A stretch of 64,000 nt of DNA, from contig NZ_CP075187.1 in assembly GCF_020510665.1 (NCBI RefSeq), positions 2,666,001 to 2,730,000 on the forward strand, in the 5' to 3' direction. This stretch comes from Dechloromonas denitrificans. GTDB taxonomy: Bacteria > Pseudomonadota > Gammaproteobacteria > Burkholderiales > Rhodocyclaceae. Positions 56,287-64,000 of the stretch are shown in pieces. Within the stretch, counting starts at the first letter, position 1. Every line of letters begins with the position of its first letter. A program made the translations under genes and the position numbers. The notes under the pieces were generated by a model that saw only the letters and a list, made by a program, of their open reading frames with translations, had not been told where the DNA came from and did no database searches.

Positions 56287-57992
56287 ATTCATCGACATCA
56301 CAACATCTGCCGCTCGGCCAGGCACTCATCACCGCCGGATTGCTGAGTGACGATCAATTGCATATTGCCTTGCGCGAGCAGCAAGAAAGAAAACAGCAAT
56401 TGGGACGCCTTCTGGTCACCCTGGGTTTTCTGAGCGAAAAGCATTTATGCCAGACGTTGGCTGCGATACAGGGCAAGACGAGAATTGACCTGGCAAACAT
56501 CAGCATTGACCCTGAAGCACTCAAACTGATCCCCGGCGATCTCGCCAGACGCCAGCGTGTGTTGCCGCTTGATTTTGACCAGGTGCGCCGACACCTGCTT
56601 CTGGCGGTTGCCGACAGTCACGACCTGCTCGCCCAGGATCAGATCCAAGCTGAACTGGGTTCTGAATTCAAGATTGAAATGCGGCTTGCCGGGGAATCGG
56701 AGATCAGCCAGGCCATTGATCGATTCTATGGCCATGATTTTTCGATCGACGGCATCTTGCATGAACTGGCCACAGGCGAAATCGACCGAAAACAACTGTC
56801 GACCGCAACACCCGATTTTGGACACCCTATCGTTCGACTAATTGATTCCTTGCTGAATGATGCCGTCAAGCGAACCGCCTCGGACATTCACTTTGAACCG
56901 GAGGCTCACTTTCTACGCATTCGCTACCGGATAGATGGCGTACTCCGCCAGATCCGCGCGTTACACAAATCATGCTGGCCGGCGATGATGGTTCGCCTCA
57001 AGGTTATGGCCGGGATGAATATTACCGAGACGCGAGCACCGCAAGATGGCCGAATCAGCCTGAACATTTCAGGCCGGCCGGTTGATTTCAGGACGGCCTG
57101 CCAGCCAACCATCCATGGCGAAAACATGGTCATGCGCATCCTGGACCGGCGGCAAGGCATCATTCCCCTGGAAGACCTCGGACTGAGAACGCACCATCTG
57201 GCACAACTCAAACGGATGATCGCTCGACCGGAGGGTGTCATTCTGGTCACCGGCCCCACTGGCAGTGGAAAAACCACAACCCTCTATTCAATTCTGGGCC
57301 AGATAAACAGCGAAGGCGTCAACATCATGACGCTGGAGGACCCGGTTGAATACCAGTTGCCGATGGTGCGTCAGACCTCTCTGGGAGAAAGCAGCAAACT
57401 GGATTTTGCCAGCGGCATCCGATCGATGATGCGCCAGGATCCGGACGTGATTCTGGTCGGAGAGATACGCGATCCGGAAACGGCAGAAATGACCTTTCGG
57501 GCCGCCATGACCGGTCATCAGGTTTTCTCGACCTTGCACAGCAACTCAGCCATCGGTGCGATTCCCCGGCTTCTTGATATCGGCGTACAGCCGGACATGA
57601 TGAGCGGCAACATTATCGGCATCATTGCCCAGCGGCTGGTTCGCCGCCTTTGCCAGACATGCCGGCAGCCCCGCATCGCAACGAGCGAGGAGCTCAAGCT
57701 ACTCGATCACGACACCACCGCAGCGACAAACCTGACCATTTATCACTCGCTAGGCTGTCCAGCCTGTGAGCATCAGGGCTATCGTGGACGGATTGCCTTG
57801 ATCGAAACGTTGCGCATCGGCCCCGGGCTGGACAAATTGATCGCGCAACGAAGCACTTTGGTCACACTGCGCGAACAAATGCATGGGGAAGGCTTCCAGA
57901 CACTGGCCGATGACGGCGTTCAACATGTCATCGAGGGCAACACCTCGCTCGAAGAACTCTGTCGCATCGTTGACCTGAGCGAACGGATGTAG
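56283..57992 (+). CDS. mshE: MSHA-type pilus extension ATPase (MshE-like) with MshEN-type domain
   Basis: 569 residues. The first 60 residues contain two copies of the 24-residue MshEN pattern (LGQALITAGLLSDDQL and LGRLLVTLGFLSEKHL), the c-di-GMP-binding domain of MshE. The catalytic part has Walker A GPTGSGKT (K330), the Asp box, Walker B DVILVGEIRDPETAE, and a zinc tetra-Cys motif (CQTC and CPAC). It powers pilus extension at the inner membrane. In the first repeat the Arg that begins RLG in other MshEN domains is Pro10, so ligand affinity is uncertain. Confidence 0.94.
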   Translation: MNSSTSQHLPLGQALITAGLLSDDQLHIALREQQERKQQLGRLLVTLGFLSEKHLCQTLAAIQGKTRIDLANISIDPEALKLIPGDLARRQRVLPLDFDQVRRHLLLAVADSHDLLAQDQIQAELGSEFKIEMRLAGESEISQAIDRFYGHDFSIDGILHELATGEIDRKQLSTATPDFGHPIVRLIDSLLNDAVKRTASDIHFEPEAHFLRIRYRIDGVLRQIRALHKSCWPAMMVRLKVMAGMNITETRAPQDGRISLNISGRPVDFRTACQPTIHGENMVMRILDRRQGIIPLEDLGLRTHHLAQLKRMIARPEGVILVTGPTGSGKTTTLYSILGQINSEGVNIMTLEDPVEYQLPMVRQTSLGESSKLDFASGIRSMMRQDPDVILVGEIRDPETAEMTFRAAMTGHQVFSTLHSNSAIGAIPRLLDIGVQPDMMSGNIIGIIAQRLVRRLCQTCRQPRIATSEELKLLDHDTTAATNLTIYHSLGCPACEHQGYRGRIALIETLRIGPGLDKLIAQRSTLVTLREQMHGEGFQTLADDGVQHVIEGNTSLEELCRIVDLSERM

Positions 57993-57994
57993 CC

Positions 57995-59194
57995 ATGCGG
58001 TTCCGCTACAAAGCACTCAGCAACGATGGACAGCTCGCCCAGGGTTATGCCGAGGCGCAGGATACGGTCGACCTCGAAACGAGGTTGAAAATCAGGCACC
58101 TGGAACTGATCCGCTGCCAGCCATGCCGCTACCGCCCGCTCTTTGGCCAGCCGACCATCACGCGGCGCGACCGGATTGACTTCTGTTTTCATCTGGAGCA
58201 CCTGACCCGGGCGGGCATTCCGGTTCTCGACGGGCTGAAGGATTTACAAGCCGCCACGGAACACAAGGTTTTCCGGCAAGCCATTGGCGAGATGATTTGC
58301 GACATTGAAAACGGGCAAACCATTTCCCAATCGATGGCTGTCCATCCTCACCTGTTCGACGCCATCTTTGTCAATTTGATCAAAGCCGGAGAGGAAAGCG
58401 GCCAGCTGCCGAGCACACTGACCAACCTCGGCGAAGCCCTCAAATGGGAGGATGAACTCTCTTCGCAAACCAAAAAACTGCTGCTCTACCCCGCTTTCGT
58501 TGCAACCGTCGTCATCGGCGCCACCATATTCCTGATGCTGTACATGGTGCCGCAACTGAAACTGTTTCTCAGCGGCACAGGGCAAGCCATTCCCCTGCAA
58601 ACCCGGCTTCTGTTTCTCACCGCGGCGCTTGTTGCTGACTGGTGGCCGTTGATCATTACCTTGCCCATCGCTGGCGGCATCCTGATTCGATGGATCCTCG
58701 ATACCTCCCAGAACACCCGGCAACGCGCCGATGCCTTGATACTTAAATTGCCGATTATCGGCCCACTGCTAGGCAAAATCAGCCTCGCCCGATTTGCCAA
58801 TACCTTTGCCATGCTCTACGGCTCAGGCATTTCAGTCCTGCAAGCCCTCAGCATCACACACGGCGTCGTCGACAACCGGGCCATCCGCGCGGCACTGCAA
58901 GATGTCGAAAAATCGATTCAGGATGGCAGCAACATTGCCGAAGCATTTACGCGCACCGGACTGTTTCCGCCGTTGATCATCCGCATGCTGCAAATTGGGG
59001 AAAGCACGGGCGGGCTGGATAGTGTGCTGCTCAATGTCAGCTATTTTTATACCCGCGACATCAGGGAGTCGATCGGACGCCTCCAGTCGCTGATTGAACC
59101 TGCCTTGACTTTACTGATTGGTGGCTTGCTTGGCTGGATCATGATGGCGCTGATCGGTCCAATTTATGATGTGATCGGACAGGTCAAAACATGA
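57995..59194 (+). CDS. mshG: Inner-membrane platform protein (GspF/PilC family, MshG-like)
   Basis: 399 residues with two GspF repeats, each followed by membrane helices (three in all). Key segments are HLTRAGIPVLDGL and the mirrored FAMLYGSGISVLQAL. It lies two bases after the ATPase gene and overlaps the next gene by four. Confidence 0.95.
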   Translation: MRFRYKALSNDGQLAQGYAEAQDTVDLETRLKIRHLELIRCQPCRYRPLFGQPTITRRDRIDFCFHLEHLTRAGIPVLDGLKDLQAATEHKVFRQAIGEMICDIENGQTISQSMAVHPHLFDAIFVNLIKAGEESGQLPSTLTNLGEALKWEDELSSQTKKLLLYPAFVATVVIGATIFLMLYMVPQLKLFLSGTGQAIPLQTRLLFLTAALVADWWPLIITLPIAGGILIRWILDTSQNTRQRADALILKLPIIGPLLGKISLARFANTFAMLYGSGISVLQALSITHGVVDNRAIRAALQDVEKSIQDGSNIAEAFTRTGLFPPLIIRMLQIGESTGGLDSVLLNVSYFYTRDIRESIGRLQSLIEPALTLLIGGLLGWIMMALIGPIYDVIGQVKT

Positions 59195-60654
59195 ACAAGG
59201 CAGCCATTTTTCTGGCCAACCCTCAGTCTCTGACTGTTTTCATGCCCTCCCGCGGTCAACTTGCCCGGCATGCCTGTTTTGAAAATACGCCCGATGGGCA
59301 TCGGGATTTTTTAGCCTATCTGGCGGCAAATCACAAAACTCACTATCGCCTTGCCGTCGACACGGCAGATGAGTCCTGCATTCGGGCAAGCATACCCAGG
59401 CTTCGCGGCGCCGACCGCCAAGCGCTTGTCCAACACCGGATCCAACATGCATTTCCGCCATCGGCCCTGACTTTTTCGACCCCCCTTGGCATCAACAAGG
59501 CGCAGCCTCCCCAGGAAGAGCTGGTCATTTCCGGACTCTCCCAAGCGGACAAACTTGGCCCTTGGCTGGACAGCATCAAAATATCCAGAATTTGCTGCAA
59601 TGGGATTTTCACCCTGTCGCAAATTGGCCCGCTACTACTGAAAACGCTGGGCCACGACACATCCTGTTGCCTTTTACTCGCCCAATGTGGCGACGTACTT
59701 CGCCAAAGCTTTTTGCTCGATGGGCAGAATTTATTGATCCGGCAATCCCCCCTGCTCAAGGGCAATGCGGTGCAAATGGCCGAGCAAATCCGGCAGGAGC
59801 ACACCAAACTACGGCAATACCTGATTGGTCAACGCGAGATCACCCGCGATACGGTCATTCCAACCTATCTGATCGCGCAGCATGAGGTAACAGCAAACAT
59901 CGACGTAACGGTGAGCCCCCAGGAAGCAGCCTGGCAGATGCTTGAAACCGGCGAAACCGCCAGACGCCTTGAAATATCCGCTCAGATGGAAGAAGGAGAT
60001 GCGACGGCAATTTTTCTTGGCGTGCTAAGCCAGAAACAGCCCAGCCATAAATTCAAGGAAGCACGCCTGCACCAAACCGTCTTGCAGCATCAAATTCGAC
60101 GCGCGACGGTTGTAGCCAGCATCGGTATGGCAATCGTTGCGACGGGCTTGCAGGTATACCTGCAGCACGAGATCAGCCACTTGGAAAGACAGACATCTGC
60201 GCTTTCCTCCCACGATCCGGCACGACAAAATCCGCCCACGGAAGACAGTGCCGCCGCCCTTGAAAAGTGGCGCAATCTCAATCAGCAGCACACCGCAATT
60301 TTGGGACAAATCGCCGATCCCGTCGCCAGGCTCGGACAAATCAGTCAGGTATTGACGCAATATCCCGAAGTCGAGCTGGATGAAATCAATTGGCAGAACG
60401 ATGCAGGAAAACAGCCTGAAAGCACCCAATTACGCGGCAGGATATTGCTCCCAGAATCAACCTCGGCAAGGATGCTTATTGCTTACCAGGACCGCTTGAT
60501 CGCATCCTTCAGACAGGTCGGCAGTGCTACGGTCGACCTTCAGAAATCGCTTGTTTCGACCGACTCATCCGCATCGCTGGTGCAGGGAAATAGCGTCGCT
60601 GATAAACAGGCCCGGCACTTTGCACTCCTGATGCGCTATCAAGCTGCACCATGA
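59191..60654 (+). CDS. PilM/PilN-type pilus assembly protein (GspL-like fusion)
   Basis: 487 residues. The first 270 look like a divergent actin-fold (PilM/MshI) domain. A membrane helix follows at about 295-312 and then a periplasmic PilN-like part with a coiled coil. This fuses two proteins that are separate in type IVa systems, as in GspL of type II secretion. Position between the GspF-like and PilO-like genes supports the role. Sequence similarity to named families is weak. Confidence 0.7.
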   Translation: MNKAAIFLANPQSLTVFMPSRGQLARHACFENTPDGHRDFLAYLAANHKTHYRLAVDTADESCIRASIPRLRGADRQALVQHRIQHAFPPSALTFSTPLGINKAQPPQEELVISGLSQADKLGPWLDSIKISRICCNGIFTLSQIGPLLLKTLGHDTSCCLLLAQCGDVLRQSFLLDGQNLLIRQSPLLKGNAVQMAEQIRQEHTKLRQYLIGQREITRDTVIPTYLIAQHEVTANIDVTVSPQEAAWQMLETGETARRLEISAQMEEGDATAIFLGVLSQKQPSHKFKEARLHQTVLQHQIRRATVVASIGMAIVATGLQVYLQHEISHLERQTSALSSHDPARQNPPTEDSAAALEKWRNLNQQHTAILGQIADPVARLGQISQVLTQYPEVELDEINWQNDAGKQPESTQLRGRILLPESTSARMLIAYQDRLIASFRQVGSATVDLQKSLVSTDSSASLVQGNSVADKQARHFALLMRYQAAP

Positions 60655-61238
60655 AAACATGGGTGTCCAACGCACATCCAGTTCAAAAACCGATTGCGGT
60701 TTTTTTGGTCATGCTGACCCTCGCCACCGGCCTCTCCCTCTGGGGAATGGAACGTCACACGCAGGCGAATGAGCAGTACCGGCAGGCAAGACAGAACACT
60801 CTTGCCAACGAGCAGAGACAACGCTCGCAGCATGCCGCAGAACAAATCATAGCCAGTGGCAAGCACCTGGCTCGGCAGTTCAGTCGAACGGGAGCCAACA
60901 AACAGGAACGACGGCTCAACTTGATCGAATCATTGGAGCGAATCCGGCACCACCCGTTCATTCACCAACTGGCGTATTCATTCCCGGAACCCAAATCATC
61001 CACACCTGTTGTGGCAGACCAGCAGGCATTTTCTTGCATCAAACTCAACATCAGGCTCAGCCTGTTGCACGAGCAAATTCTGCTGGACGTTATTGATCAG
61101 CTCAAACAGGAGATCAATGCCATTCCTGTCATCCGGCAGTGTCTGTTGAAGCGCAACACGTCGGAGAGCGAAAGCATGCTGGCCGCAGAGTGCGATATCG
61201 ACTGGTATTTCCTTGAAACAGGAGCCCTGCCGCAATGA
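60651..61238 (+). CDS. PilO/GspM-like pilus assembly protein (MshJ position)
   Basis: 195 residues with one N-terminal membrane helix (about 15-35), a coiled-coil region and a ferredoxin-like periplasmic end. Overlaps both neighbours by four bases (ATGA). The assignment rests mainly on topology and gene order. Confidence 0.65.
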   Translation: MKTWVSNAHPVQKPIAVFLVMLTLATGLSLWGMERHTQANEQYRQARQNTLANEQRQRSQHAAEQIIASGKHLARQFSRTGANKQERRLNLIESLERIRHHPFIHQLAYSFPEPKSSTPVVADQQAFSCIKLNIRLSLLHEQILLDVIDQLKQEINAIPVIRQCLLKRNTSESESMLAAECDIDWYFLETGALPQ

Positions 61239-61606
61239 AAGCGCACGGGACCATCGTTTTGTTTGCGCTATCAATTGGCTTTCAGACATGTGCCGCCCAG
61301 CCCGAAAATCGTCTGGAACGACTGTTTTTCACTCCGGAACAACGCACAAACCTTGAACGAACGCAGCGTTTGCCAAGTATCAACGGAGAAACACACGATG
61401 GCAGAGGAGAATTTACGCTCAATGGGGAAATGATCCGCAGTAATGGCCGACGCATTCGCTGGGTAAACAATCAACACATTCCTGACGAAGTCGCTCTTCC
61501 AGCGACGCTCGCCGTCGGCGACACGCTCCTCAATGAAAGCGGAAATCGGCTATCGATTCTCGGCGATGGAAAAATTGAAATCCAGCGGGCCAAGGGTAAA
61601 CCTTGA
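61235..61606 (+). CDS. Periplasmic pilus assembly protein (MshK-like)
   Basis: 123 residues with a signal peptide (cleaved near CAAQP) and a small beta domain containing FTLNGEMIRSNGRRIRWVN, like the C-terminal half of MshK/GspC-type proteins. It probably links the inner-membrane platform with the secretin. Coupled by four-base overlaps on both sides. Confidence 0.7.
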   Translation: MKAHGTIVLFALSIGFQTCAAQPENRLERLFFTPEQRTNLERTQRLPSINGETHDGRGEFTLNGEMIRSNGRRIRWVNNQHIPDEVALPATLAVGDTLLNESGNRLSILGDGKIEIQRAKGKP

Positions 61607-64000
61607 AATATCGCCACCCTCTACCTCGCAAGCAATCCGGGATCATTATCTGGCTGCTCGTCGTCATCCTCATCCTGGTCAGCAGCCAAGTCATCTCAGG
61701 CCTGTCTGGATCGCAAAATCATGCGATCCGCCATCAAGTCAAACTGCTTGACGCGCTGAAACAAGCCAAGGAGGCCTTGATTGCCTATGCTGTCACGGAT
61801 GCCAAGCGACCGGGTCGCCTACCCTGCCCGGACATCACCGGCAGCGGCATTTCGCCGATTCTTTCGCGCGATGACTGCGATAGTTACAACGGGCTTCTCC
61901 CCTGGAAAACACTCGATCTGGTCACTGCCGTCGATGATCGGGGAATGGTCTTTCACTATAGTTTGGCACGCTGGTTTGGCGGCGATCGAAAAACGCCACC
62001 ACTAAACAGCGACACAGAAGCCGATTTGCGTGTCGAAATTGCCAATGGCCCGGCAAGCACCGACATTGTCGCCATCATCATCGCCAGCCGTGGCCAACTT
62101 GATCCAAAAAATGCAGACAGCGATCTGATTTTTCAATCCGGCACTGGCCGCGAAGCAAGCAATGACGATGTACTCATCACGATTACACGGGAAGAGCTGA
62201 TGGCGGCCGTCGAAAAACGAATCGCCGGTGAAGCGAAGTCCTGCCTCGAACAATATGCCAGCACACACGGCTACTACCCATGGCCTGCACCTCTCGGGGG
62301 AACTGCCTACCGGGGAAATCCGGGAAGTCTTTTTGGCCAGATCCCGGAAACACAGCCTGCCGGAGATACTGAAATACTCGTGTCAGCCGATATAGCAGCC
62401 CTTGAAACAGCCCGTCTGACGGCTGATCGAGCAATCTCAACGACAGAACGTATCGTTGCCCTGAAAAACATCAGCACCTTGGTCAGCGATCAAAACACTC
62501 AATTCCTTGTGCCATGGGCCAACCTTGCTCAATCCTTGGTAGAAAAGGCTAACGGGATCAGCTCGGCACTGGGGGCTCAAAGTAAAGCCATTACATCAGC
62601 CATCGCCAATGACCGAATCAGCAAAACTGAAAAAACAAATTTGCGCAGTAGCGCGTTGGCCATCAAGGAAAGTTCCAACCAATTGATCATCCAACTCGAA
62701 GATTCGGGGCTGGATCCGTTGCCGTTGTATCTGGCTAAGCAAAACAAAGCGCTGCGCTTAGAAACAGAGAAACTCATCTCGGGCACACCAAGTGATCTTG
62801 AATACACAGCAATGATCGGCCTTATTCAAGACCTGGCTGAAACACTCAAGATTAGTCATACCGGCAATCCCACACTTTTATATTTGCTGGATACTGCCTA
62901 TCAGGCATCAAGCATTGCGCAGGCAGAATACAGCCACGCCCAAAGCGCTACCGGTGATACAAGAATCCAGCAAATTGCCAGGCAATCCGGCAGCGATCTC
63001 ATTGCTGCGGTCGACGCATTAAAAGCAGGGATTTCCGGGCAAAGGGTCAATGTTCACCCTGAAGAACTAAGAGCACCGTCACTTCAGCTTTCGAGCTTGC
63101 CACAACTGGATAGTCTGCTGGTTGAGCAAAAACTGGGGCTGCTCCAGAAAATCACCGCGTCAATCAAGACTGAATCGACGGCTGTTCTCGCACAAACACA
63201 CGTCGTTGTATCCAGTCTGGAATCGGCAACACAGGCGATAAAGACAATGACCAACACGTCCCAACTCCAGCAAACCATCGCCCCTTCGCTGGCCGAAATT
63301 GACAAGCTCTGCAGCCTGATTGCAAACAATGGCGACAATATCGGCCAGGAGAGCCTCAAAGCCATTGCGGCACGCTACTCTGACGCTGAAAGTATATTCG
63401 CCAGAATTGAACCAAGAACCCAGCAAGAGATGGTGCCGTACGTCAATGCACTGACAAATCCGGCAGACGAACTGAACCGCTGGGCTGAGCACATTCGTGC
63501 GCAGGCATATGAGATTTCAACCTGGAGTCAATCCGGCACGGATGTCATTGCCAGCATCAATCGCAAAGGCGAAAAATCACCCGATGGAAGCCTGATTGCA
63601 CTGCAGTCTTACGCCAAGACCCCGACAGAAGAAAATCGCATTATTGCTGAAAATGCTCAAAAGCTGACGGCAGGAGCGCTTGCCGTATTAAAGGAAAAAC
63701 TTTCCGGCCTGAGTGCCTCAATGGCTGCAGCGGTACCTATGCGCTGGTCAAGCAACACATGCACGATGCTGAATCCCGACAGCAAAGGACAGTGGTGGGG
63801 AGATAACCAGTGGAAACAGGGCGTTTTTTACCAGATTTCAGACCGTTTCCGAGGCAAATCGGGCGAACTGAAAGTCAATGGAGCAGGATATTACAGCATC
63901 GTCGTCCTGAGTAGCGGCCCAATTGCCTGGCATGAAGTCAGTGCCTGTCAGTGGCAGCAGCAATCAACCTCAGCAAGAATTGCTGTTAACCGAAAAATCG
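61603..64000 (+). CDS. Giant pilin-like protein of the MSHA-like operon (runs off the window)
   Basis: At least 799 residues, with no stop before the window end. It starts with TTG at 61603, overlapping the previous stop (TTGA) and preceded by AAGGG. The N terminus has a 13-residue basic leader ending in Gly13 and a hydrophobic helix, but lacks Glu5, as in PilX/GspK/MshP-type minor pilins. Two globular pieces follow, with GRLPCPD (Cys75) and a related CLEQY..YYPWP (from Cys214). A long Ala/Ser/Gln-rich, probably helical stretch (about 265-705) and a compact Trp/Cys-rich domain near the end complete the visible part. Far larger than any usual pilin; it may be a tip adhesin. Confidence 0.75.
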   Translation, partial: MKYRHPLPRKQSGIIIWLLVVILILVSSQVISGLSGSQNHAIRHQVKLLDALKQAKEALIAYAVTDAKRPGRLPCPDITGSGISPILSRDDCDSYNGLLPWKTLDLVTAVDDRGMVFHYSLARWFGGDRKTPPLNSDTEADLRVEIANGPASTDIVAIIIASRGQLDPKNADSDLIFQSGTGREASNDDVLITITREELMAAVEKRIAGEAKSCLEQYASTHGYYPWPAPLGGTAYRGNPGSLFGQIPETQPAGDTEILVSADIAALETARLTADRAISTTERIVALKNISTLVSDQNTQFLVPWANLAQSLVEKANGISSALGAQSKAITSAIANDRISKTEKTNLRSSALAIKESSNQLIIQLEDSGLDPLPLYLAKQNKALRLETEKLISGTPSDLEYTAMIGLIQDLAETLKISHTGNPTLLYLLDTAYQASSIAQAEYSHAQSATGDTRIQQIARQSGSDLIAAVDALKAGISGQRVNVHPEELRAPSLQLSSLPQLDSLLVEQKLGLLQKITASIKTESTAVLAQTHVVVSSLESATQAIKTMTNTSQLQQTIAPSLAEIDKLCSLIANNGDNIGQESLKAIAARYSDAESIFARIEPRTQQEMVPYVNALTNPADELNRWAEHIRAQAYEISTWSQSGTDVIASINRKGEKSPDGSLIALQSYAKTPTEENRIIAENAQKLTAGALAVLKEKLSGLSASMAAAVPMRWSSNTCTMLNPDSKGQWWGDNQWKQGVFYQISDRFRGKSGELKVNGAGYYSIVVLSSGPIAWHEVSACQWQQQSTSARIAVNRKI

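Overview
The window looks like the chromosome of a betaproteobacterium of the Rhodocyclales (Dechloromonas/Azonexus type). This is an inference from gene order and protein style: an mla - ABC - ibaG - murA block near the his - hinT - tatABC block, short-form HisG, an FNR-like site before a phenylacetate-CoA ligase, and many c-di-GMP proteins. Coding density is very high. No stretch over 300 bases lacks a gene; the longest gaps are about 255 bp (46532-46786), 235 bp (53471-53705), 205 bp (12823-13027) and 200 bp (36-237). I saw no insertion sequence, prophage, CRISPR array or rRNA.

Layout. 1-3636: the first codons of a probable short-chain dehydrogenase (minus), a REC-GGDEF diguanylate cyclase, tRNA-Thr(CGT) with its own promoter and terminator, murJ and a PEBP-family protein. 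3712-10648: a biofilm module with a solute-binding protein, a TolC-like outer-membrane protein fused to an NTF2-like domain, and divergently lapG and lapD, followed by a CYTH-CHAD protein. 10665-12822: a GT-C/TPR membrane protein convergent with a type IV pilin gene. 13028-22807: a seven-gene minus-strand signalling operon (CHASE2-Ser/Thr kinase, PP2C, FHA protein, CHASE2-adenylate cyclase, class II cNMP phosphodiesterase, cNMP-binding-rhodanese protein, GAF-HD-GYP). 22864-30319: ornithine cyclodeaminase family protein, TerC, sucCD, a MATE exporter, paaK and an FAH-family hydrolase. 30394-33114: Nif3 family, a DegS-like protease and a YafJ-like amidotransferase.

33115-43354 holds histidine biosynthesis and Tat translocation: hisBHAFIE-hinT-tatABC (minus), hisC plus a small gene (plus), a FlxA-like gene, a split chromate transporter and hisGD (minus). 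43399-46531 holds a TRAP transporter (dctPQM) and a cold-shock gene. 46787-53470 holds the envelope block mlaFEDACB - two ABC exporter genes - ibaG - murA. 53706-64000 is an MSHA-type pilus operon in which nearly every gene is translationally coupled to the next; it ends in a giant pilin-like protein that runs off the window.

How it fits together: c-di-GMP is made (GGDEF), probably broken down (HD-GYP), and read by at least one degenerate receptor (LapD) and possibly a second (the MshEN-like domain of the pilus ATPase). The 13-23 kb operon appears to join three signal types in one transcription unit: protein phosphorylation, cAMP, and c-di-GMP. It is the best candidate here for an undescribed system.
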